From an uncultured Helicobacteraceae bacterium (GTDB lineage: Bacteria > Campylobacterota > Campylobacteria > Campylobacterales > UBA6016), in NCBI GenBank assembly GCA_937973585.1, contig CALJKN010000134.1, positions 1-19,103 of the forward strand: 19,103 nucleotides of DNA, given 5' to 3'. This document shows, piece after piece, positions 15,360 to 19,103 of the stretch; positions within the stretch are counted from its first letter, which is position 1, and every line of letters begins with the position of its first letter. The position numbers were made by a program, and so were the translations under genes. The notes beneath the pieces are model-generated. The model worked only from the letters and a program-made list of their open reading frames with translations. It was not told where the DNA came from and searched no databases.

Positions 15360-15607
15360 TAAAAACTCCTAAAAGAATCACCAAAAGCGCCGTTTTTACG
15401 GATACGCTCGTTGTACTCCTCGATGGCTGCTTTGTTCTCTTTTTCCCACTTTGCCGCCTCTTTTTGCCTTAGCATCTCGGCGACTTTTTCTTCCAAAGCT
15501 TTTGAAAGATTGATTTTATACTCTTTTGCCAGAGCCAAAATTTCACTATTTATGCTGACATTTGCCGCTTTTTTTGGAGCAGACGGATTATAAAAACTTG
15601 TACTCAC
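15359..15607 (-). CDS. ccdA: CcdA-family antitoxin
   Basis: This 82-residue antitoxin precedes ccdB. The N-terminal ribbon-helix-helix domain (about 14-50, KAANVSINSEILALAKEYKI) binds DNA. The C-terminal part (AAKWEKENKAAIEEYNERI then RKNGAFGDSFRSF) matches the CcdB-wrapping tail of CcdA, including the xNGxFxDxxR pattern. The start is GTG, fixed by GGAG 7 bases upstream and an in-frame stop just before it. Two GC-rich palindromes at 15619-15642 overlap the leader and are the likely operator. The gene lies 41 bases downstream of the glmU stop on the same strand, so some read-through from glmU is possible. Confidence 0.92.
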   Translation of the reverse strand: MSTSFYNPSAPKKAANVSINSEILALAKEYKINLSKALEEKVAEMLRQKEAAKWEKENKAAIEEYNERIRKNGAFGDSFRSF

Positions 15608-15618
15608 TGCATACTCCT

Positions 15619-15642
15619 AATGCGCATTTAATATGCGCATAT
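15619..15642. promoter_or_regulatory. Twin palindromic operator upstream of ccdAB
   Basis: AATGCGCATT (15619-15628) and ATATGCGCATAT (15631-15642) are perfect palindromes sharing ATGCGCAT. Their centres are 13 bases apart, suitable for tandem binding of a ribbon-helix-helix dimer array such as CcdA-CcdB. The site overlaps the ccdA leader. No clear -35/-10 pair can be assigned beside it. Confidence 0.6.
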
Positions 15643-15648
15643 GATACA

Positions 15649-16941
15649 TCACTTCTTTCCAAAAAATCTCTCAAAAAACCCAGCAATGTTCTTTTGCGGT
15701 GTGCGGGAGAGTGCCAGAGAGCCGCTCTCTACGTTTTTGGTTACCGTAGTGCCTGCCGCTATCATGGTGTTGTCCTCTAGTGTGACGGGGGCGACTAACT
15801 GGGTGTCGGAGCCTATAAATACGTTTTTGCCGATGACGGTCTCGTATTTTTTTACCCCGTCGTAGTTGCAGGTGATTGTCCCTGCTCCGACATTTGTCCC
15901 CTCGTCTGCCGTGCAATCCCCCAGATAGCTGAGGTGTCCCGCTTTTACCCCGTTTAGTCTGGCGTTTTTACACTCTACGAAGTTGCCGATATGTGTCCCT
16001 GTGATGTTCGTTTTTGGTCTCAGCCTCGCCATCGGCCCACAGTCGGAGTCTATCATTACGGCATCCTCTACGACGCTTCCGGCTTTGATGATGCTTCTCT
16101 CGATCCGGCTAGCTCCTTTTATGACACAGTGGCTCTCTACCTCACACTCTCCGACAAACTCTACGGAGTCGTCTATATAGATAGTTTGCGGGAGTCTCAT
16201 GGTTACCCCCTCTCTCATCCATTTTAGTCTTATTTTGTCTAGCATCAACTCTTCGGCATGCGCCAGATCTGCTTTTGAGTTCACCCCCTTGAACTCCTCT
16301 TCGCCGACCTCAACCCATTTGACGCTTTTGCCGCTCTTGACCCCATACCCTATCGTATCGGTCAGGTAGTACTCTTTTTGGGCGTTGTTTGAGTCTATTT
16401 TGCCTAGCGCTTCAGCCAAAAAACTCCCTTTAAACGCATATACTCCGGCATTTACCAGCCCTATTTTTTTCTCTATCGCCGTAGCGTCTTTCTCTTCGAC
16501 TATCCTTACCACCTCGTCGCCGTCGGTCACTACTCTGCCGTAGCCGCTAGGGTTTTTGAGACTTATGGCGCACATCACGGCATCGGCATCATAGTCTAGT
16601 AGCGGCATTATCGCTTCTGCCGTTACGAGCGGCATATCGCCGTTTAGGACTATCACTTTGTCGTATTTCGGGAGTGCGGCCATCACGGCTCCGGCTGTCC
16701 CCGGATAGTTTAGGTGGTCTTGGAGGAAAAAGCCGACATCGGGAAACTCTGCTTCAATCTTTTTTTGTATCATCTCTGCTTGATGAAATAAAACGACCTG
16801 TACGTCGGAGCTTATCTTTTTTGCCTCTCTGACGGCGTAGTAGAGCATCTCTTTGCCGCATATCTTGTGGAGGACTTTCGGGAGGCTTGATTTCATTCTG
16901 GTGCCTTGTCCGGCGGCCATAATCACAACGGAAACAGACAT
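15649..16941 (-). CDS. glmU: Bifunctional glucosamine-1-phosphate acetyltransferase / GlcNAc-1-phosphate uridylyltransferase
   Basis: It makes UDP-GlcNAc for peptidoglycan and LPS in the cytoplasm. The N-terminal pyrophosphorylase domain has MAAGQGTRMKSSLPKVLHKI, with the GxGTRM loop and conserved PK, and NGDMPLV. The C-terminal left-handed beta-helix (about 230-430) has DSDCGPMARLRP, the acetyltransferase His336 in KAGHLSYLGD, and GAGTITCNYDG. At 430 residues it is near the usual Campylobacterota length. The ATG has AAGG about 10 bases upstream. It is divergent from fliP; fliP-glmU adjacency is common in this phylum. The ccdAB pair follows on the same strand. Confidence 0.97.
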   Translation of the reverse strand: MSVSVVIMAAGQGTRMKSSLPKVLHKICGKEMLYYAVREAKKISSDVQVVLFHQAEMIQKKIEAEFPDVGFFLQDHLNYPGTAGAVMAALPKYDKVIVLNGDMPLVTAEAIMPLLDYDADAVMCAISLKNPSGYGRVVTDGDEVVRIVEEKDATAIEKKIGLVNAGVYAFKGSFLAEALGKIDSNNAQKEYYLTDTIGYGVKSGKSVKWVEVGEEEFKGVNSKADLAHAEELMLDKIRLKWMREGVTMRLPQTIYIDDSVEFVGECEVESHCVIKGASRIERSIIKAGSVVEDAVMIDSDCGPMARLRPKTNITGTHIGNFVECKNARLNGVKAGHLSYLGDCTADEGTNVGAGTITCNYDGVKKYETVIGKNVFIGSDTQLVAPVTLEDNTMIAAGTTVTKNVESGSLALSRTPQKNIAGFFERFFGKK

Positions 16942-16958
16942 TTTAAAAAACCTTTTTG

Positions 16959-16988
16959 AATATATTGAAGCATCGGGTTGATTCTCAA
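16959..16988 (-). promoter_or_regulatory. glmU promoter, with -35 inside repeat copy 3
   Basis: On the minus strand, TTGAGA (complement of 16983-16988), an 18-base spacer and TATATT (complement of 16959-16964) form a reasonable sigma-70-like promoter, with a leader of about 10-12 bases before the glmU ATG. The -35 box is part of the CTCAAA-T-TTTGAG palindrome of the dispersed repeat. Confidence 0.45.
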
Positions 16989-17045
16989 ATTTTGAGCAAA
17001 GCCAAAAATTAGGTCTTCAAAGCGAGCGCTCTCACAACTAGTTGC
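16975..17045 (+). repeat. Dispersed intergenic repeat, copy 3
   Basis: It is identical to copy 2 over 16981-17019 (CTCAAA-T-TTTGAG palindrome, GAGCAAAGCC, ATTAGGTCTTC at 17008-17018). It then diverges to a different hairpin, CAACTAGTTG (17035-17044), at the position of the copy 2 hairpin. The right-hand terminator-like module is absent. It lies between the divergent glmU and fliP genes. I see no flanking direct repeat here. Confidence 0.82.
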
Positions 17046-17082
17046 TATGTGTTATTTATGGTAAATTTTAGACAAATTTGAT

Positions 17083-17119
17083 TTAAAGGCGGTGGCTTTA
17101 ACCGTCTGTTGGTTAAAAT
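17083..17119 (+). promoter_or_regulatory. fliP leader: overlapping inverted repeats and possible -10 box
   Basis: TTAAAG (17083-17088) can pair with CTTTAA (17096-17101). TTTAACC (17097-17103) can instead pair with GGTTAAA (17111-17117). The two hairpins share the middle strand and cannot coexist. TAAAAT at 17114-17119 is 7 bases before the fliP ATG, so as a -10 box it would give a leaderless mRNA, in keeping with the lack of any ribosome site. The two readings (RNA switch or operator/promoter) are alternatives. Confidence 0.35.
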
Positions 17120-17126
17120 CTTTGTT

Positions 17127-17879
17127 ATGAAAAGATTTTTAGCGCTCTTTATTTTTATCGGCTTTTTTGCTATTGATATCCTATCGGCGGCACCACTGAC
17201 ACCACAAATCCCTATCGTGGATTTGTCGGTAAACGCACCGGAGAAGCCGGCGCAACTCGTAAAGAGCCTAAATATTCTCCTGATTCTCACCCTTCTTGTC
17301 CTTGCTCCGTCTTTGGTGATGGTGATGACGAGCTTTACGAGGCTCATCATCGTATTCTCATTTCTTAGAACCGCAATCGGAACACAGCAGATGCCGCCTA
17401 CTCAGGTGCTTGTCTCTTTGGCTATGGTGCTCACGTTTTTTATCATGGAGCCTGTCGGCAAAAAGTCGTACGACGAGGGGATAAAGCCGTATATGGAGGA
17501 GCGGATAGGGTATGACGAGGCGTTTACCAGATCTGTTACCCCATTTAAAAACTTTATGATCAAAAACACGAGAGAAAAAGATCTGGCGCTGTTTTTGAGG
17601 ATAAAACACCTCCCGAATCCTAAAACCGTAGAGGATATCCCGCTTACGGTGATTATCCCCGCTTTTATGATTAGCGAGATGAAGACCGCTTTTGAGATTG
17701 GATTTTTGCTGTTCTTACCGTTTTTGGTCGTCGATATGGTCGTCTCCTCGGTACTGATGAGTATGGGTATGATGATGCTCCCTCCTGCCATGGTGAGCTT
17801 GCCTCTAAAAATCCTACTGTTTGTTATGGTGGACGGATGGACGCTACTGATCGAAAATCTCGTGGCGAGTTTTAAATAA
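17127..17879 (+). CDS. fliP: Flagellar type III export gate protein FliP
   Basis: FliP forms the core of the flagellar export gate with FliQ and FliR in the inner membrane. The protein has 250 residues from the ATG at 17127: a cleavable signal peptide (MKRFLALFIFIGFFAIDILS), the conserved MVMTSFTRLIIVFSFLRTAI and GTQQMPPTQVLVSLAMVLTF, then IPLTVIIPAFMISEMKTAFE and MGMMMLPPAMVSLPLKILLF near the C-terminus. A TTG 18 bases upstream is also in frame but gives a poorer signal sequence. No Shine-Dalgarno is visible. It is separated from other flagellar genes, as is normal in Campylobacterota, and trmA follows after 3 bases. Confidence 0.96.
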   Translation: MKRFLALFIFIGFFAIDILSAAPLTPQIPIVDLSVNAPEKPAQLVKSLNILLILTLLVLAPSLVMVMTSFTRLIIVFSFLRTAIGTQQMPPTQVLVSLAMVLTFFIMEPVGKKSYDEGIKPYMEERIGYDEAFTRSVTPFKNFMIKNTREKDLALFLRIKHLPNPKTVEDIPLTVIIPAFMISEMKTAFEIGFLLFLPFLVVDMVVSSVLMSMGMMMLPPAMVSLPLKILLFVMVDGWTLLIENLVASFK

Positions 17880-17882
17880 AAT

Positions 17883-18989
17883 ATGCTTTGTCCCCATTTT
17901 GGCGTATGTAACGCCTGTATAAATTATGAAGGCGGTTACGAGGCACAGCTAGATAGAAAGCTTCAAACGTTAAAAGCCGAGTTTGGATACATATGGGACG
18001 GCGAGATAGATGTATTCAAAAGTCCTGAAGCAAACTTTCGGGATCGTGTGGAGTTTCGGGTTTACAAAGAGGGGGATGAGAGGCTTTTTTTTGCCCTTAC
18101 AAACCGTGAAAAGAGATTTTTTGAGGTGTGTGAGTGTGAAATCCTCTCAAGGCCGCTAAATACCCTCGTAAAAACACTCCCGAAAGCACTCAATGATGCG
18201 AAGCGGCTTAGAGAGAAGCTATTTTCGGCTGAGCTTTTGGGTAACGGCGATAGCGATGCTGTCCTCAACCTTGTTTATCATAAAAAGCTGGATACGGCGT
18301 GGGAGACAGAGGCGGAGGCTCTATCAAAAGAGTTTTCTATTTCGGTCACCGGACGCTCAAAGGGGGAGCTAAAAGTAATCGGTAGAGATTATGTCACAAG
18401 AACCTTTGAGGTCGGAGGCGAGAAGCTACGCTATATAATCAAACAAAACTGCTTTAGCCAGCCAAACGGTAGCGTCAACGAAAAAATGCTCGGTTGGGCG
18501 CAAAACGCCGCCAGTGGGACGGGGGATCTCATTGAACTTTATTGCGGAAGCGGGAACTTTACGGTAGCGTTTGCAAAAAAATATAGACGGGTGTTCGCTA
18601 CGGAGGTCGTCAAAGAGGCTATAGATGCGGCAAAAACAAACAAAGAGCTAAACGGACTTGAAAACCTCTATCTCGGGCGGATCTCGGCGGAGGAGGCTAC
18701 GCAGGCTCTGGGTGGAGAACGGGAGTTTAACAGGTTGTCGGGAATCAATCTGCAAGATTTTGATTTTCACACTATTTTTGTCGATCCTCCAAGAAGCGGA
18801 CTAGGCCAAAAGGGGAGAGAGTTTGCGGCGGGATACGATGAGATTATCTATATATCATGCAATCCGGCAACCCTAAAAGAGGATCTGGAGTCTCTGACAA
18901 AAACCCACAAAATAGAAAAATTTGCCGTATTTGACCAATTTGGGTATACAAACCATCTCGAATGCGGTGTAAAATTAAATCGTTTATAA
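17883..18989 (+). CDS. trmA: tRNA (uracil-5)-methyltransferase TrmA with N-terminal Fe-S-like cysteines
   Basis: It methylates U54 of tRNA using SAM. The 368 residues follow E. coli TrmA closely: LVYHKKLDTAWETEAEALSK, FSQPNGSVNEKMLGWA, the SAM motif DLIELYCGSGNFTVAFAKKY, GEREFNRLSGINLQDFDFHT, FVDPPRSGLGQKG, the catalytic Cys326 in YISCNP, and Glu360 in NHLECGV. Unlike E. coli TrmA, it starts with CPHFGVCNAC (Cys3, Cys9, Cys12) and has Cys83/Cys85. That spacing, CX5CX2C then about 70 residues to the next Cys, is that of the [4Fe-4S] site of RlmD. There is no TRAM domain. It starts 3 bases after fliP, so the two are co-transcribed. Confidence 0.94.
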   Translation: MLCPHFGVCNACINYEGGYEAQLDRKLQTLKAEFGYIWDGEIDVFKSPEANFRDRVEFRVYKEGDERLFFALTNREKRFFEVCECEILSRPLNTLVKTLPKALNDAKRLREKLFSAELLGNGDSDAVLNLVYHKKLDTAWETEAEALSKEFSISVTGRSKGELKVIGRDYVTRTFEVGGEKLRYIIKQNCFSQPNGSVNEKMLGWAQNAASGTGDLIELYCGSGNFTVAFAKKYRRVFATEVVKEAIDAAKTNKELNGLENLYLGRISAEEATQALGGEREFNRLSGINLQDFDFHTIFVDPPRSGLGQKGREFAAGYDEIIYISCNPATLKEDLESLTKTHKIEKFAVFDQFGYTNHLECGVKLNRL

Positions 18990-18994
18990 AAAAA

Positions 18995-19103
18995 ATACGC
19001 TAAAACGGGCAAAGCCCGTTTTGCTACGCTAGGCGCTATGCCCCTAAGAGCCGCTAGCGGCGAGGGCAGTCTGCCGAAGACCTAATCTTGGGCTTAGCTC
19101 AAG
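18995..19103 (-). repeat. Dispersed intergenic repeat, copy 4 (truncated at window end)
   Basis: This is the most complete copy, in the opposite orientation. Read on the minus strand it has GAGCTAAGCC, ATTAGGTCTTC (complement of 19076-19086), GGCAGAC, a perfect hairpin GCCGCTAGCGGC (19050-19061), GCTCTTAGG, CTAGCGTAGC, GGGCTTTGCCCGTT and GCGTAT. The first half aligns with copies 2 and 3, the second half with copy 1, so it joins both modules in one element. It begins 5 bases after the trmA stop. Confidence 0.85.
19002..19022 (+). terminator. Rho-independent-type terminator after trmA, within repeat copy 4
   Basis: A perfect 9-bp stem AAAACGGGC / GCCCGTTTT with a 3-base AAA loop lies 12 bases after the trmA stop. 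The U-rich half gives a short T run. On the opposite strand the A run at 18988-18995 becomes a T tract, so it may work in both directions. A weaker form of the same hairpin follows the TPR gene (55-68). Confidence 0.65.

Noticed and set aside
1..19103. CRISPR array or prophage
   Set aside because: Repeats are few, widely spaced and not spacer-like; no cas, integrase, capsid or tail genes are seen.

Overview
The window looks like chromosomal DNA of a Campylobacterota (epsilonproteobacterial) species, possibly a free-living Sulfurimonas/Sulfurovum-type organism. The evidence is gene order: trpS-serS-TPR membrane protein, and fliP next to glmU with coaBC nearby, are arrangements I associate with Campylobacter and relatives. 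The protein sequences also fit that phylum. No 16S or other decisive marker is present, so the genus is open. There is no tRNA, rRNA, CRISPR array or complete insertion sequence, and no gene-free stretch exceeds 300 bases.

Layout. 1-81: a dispersed repeat cut by the window edge. 82-4819 (minus strand): a tight operon trpS, a 68-residue possible metal-binding protein, serS, and a TPR membrane protein. 4964-5857 (plus): a cN-I-type 5'-nucleotidase. 5927-7484: a small accessory patch with a secreted cysteine protein, a heptad-repeat membrane protein, a duplicated gene tail and a RelE/Phd-type toxin-antitoxin pair. 7562-14135 (minus): coaBC, a FliK-like protein, a GT39 glycosyltransferase, a flippase-like membrane protein and a GT9 glycosyltransferase. 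14230-15607: a SIR2-like protein and a ccdAB toxin-antitoxin pair, tail to tail, lying between coaBC and glmU. 15649-16941: glmU (minus). 17127-18989: fliP and trmA (plus). 18995-19103: another repeat copy, cut by the window end.

How the parts relate. Housekeeping functions (aminoacyl-tRNA synthesis, CoA and UDP-GlcNAc biosynthesis, tRNA methylation, flagellar export) are interleaved with envelope glycan genes and small accessory modules. GlmU supplies UDP-GlcNAc for the cell envelope. GT39, the flippase-like protein and GT9 plausibly act on lipid-linked or LPS sugars.

The most interesting signal is not a gene. It is a modular intergenic repeat with at least four copies (1-77, 9740-9828, 16975-17045, 18995-19103). 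Its central hairpin changes sequence between copies while staying paired. Three copies lie directly after a stop codon in the same orientation relative to that gene. One copy (9740-9828) is bracketed by a 15-bp direct repeat, as if it had been inserted exactly at an overlapping stop/start junction. I do not recognise this element as a named family.
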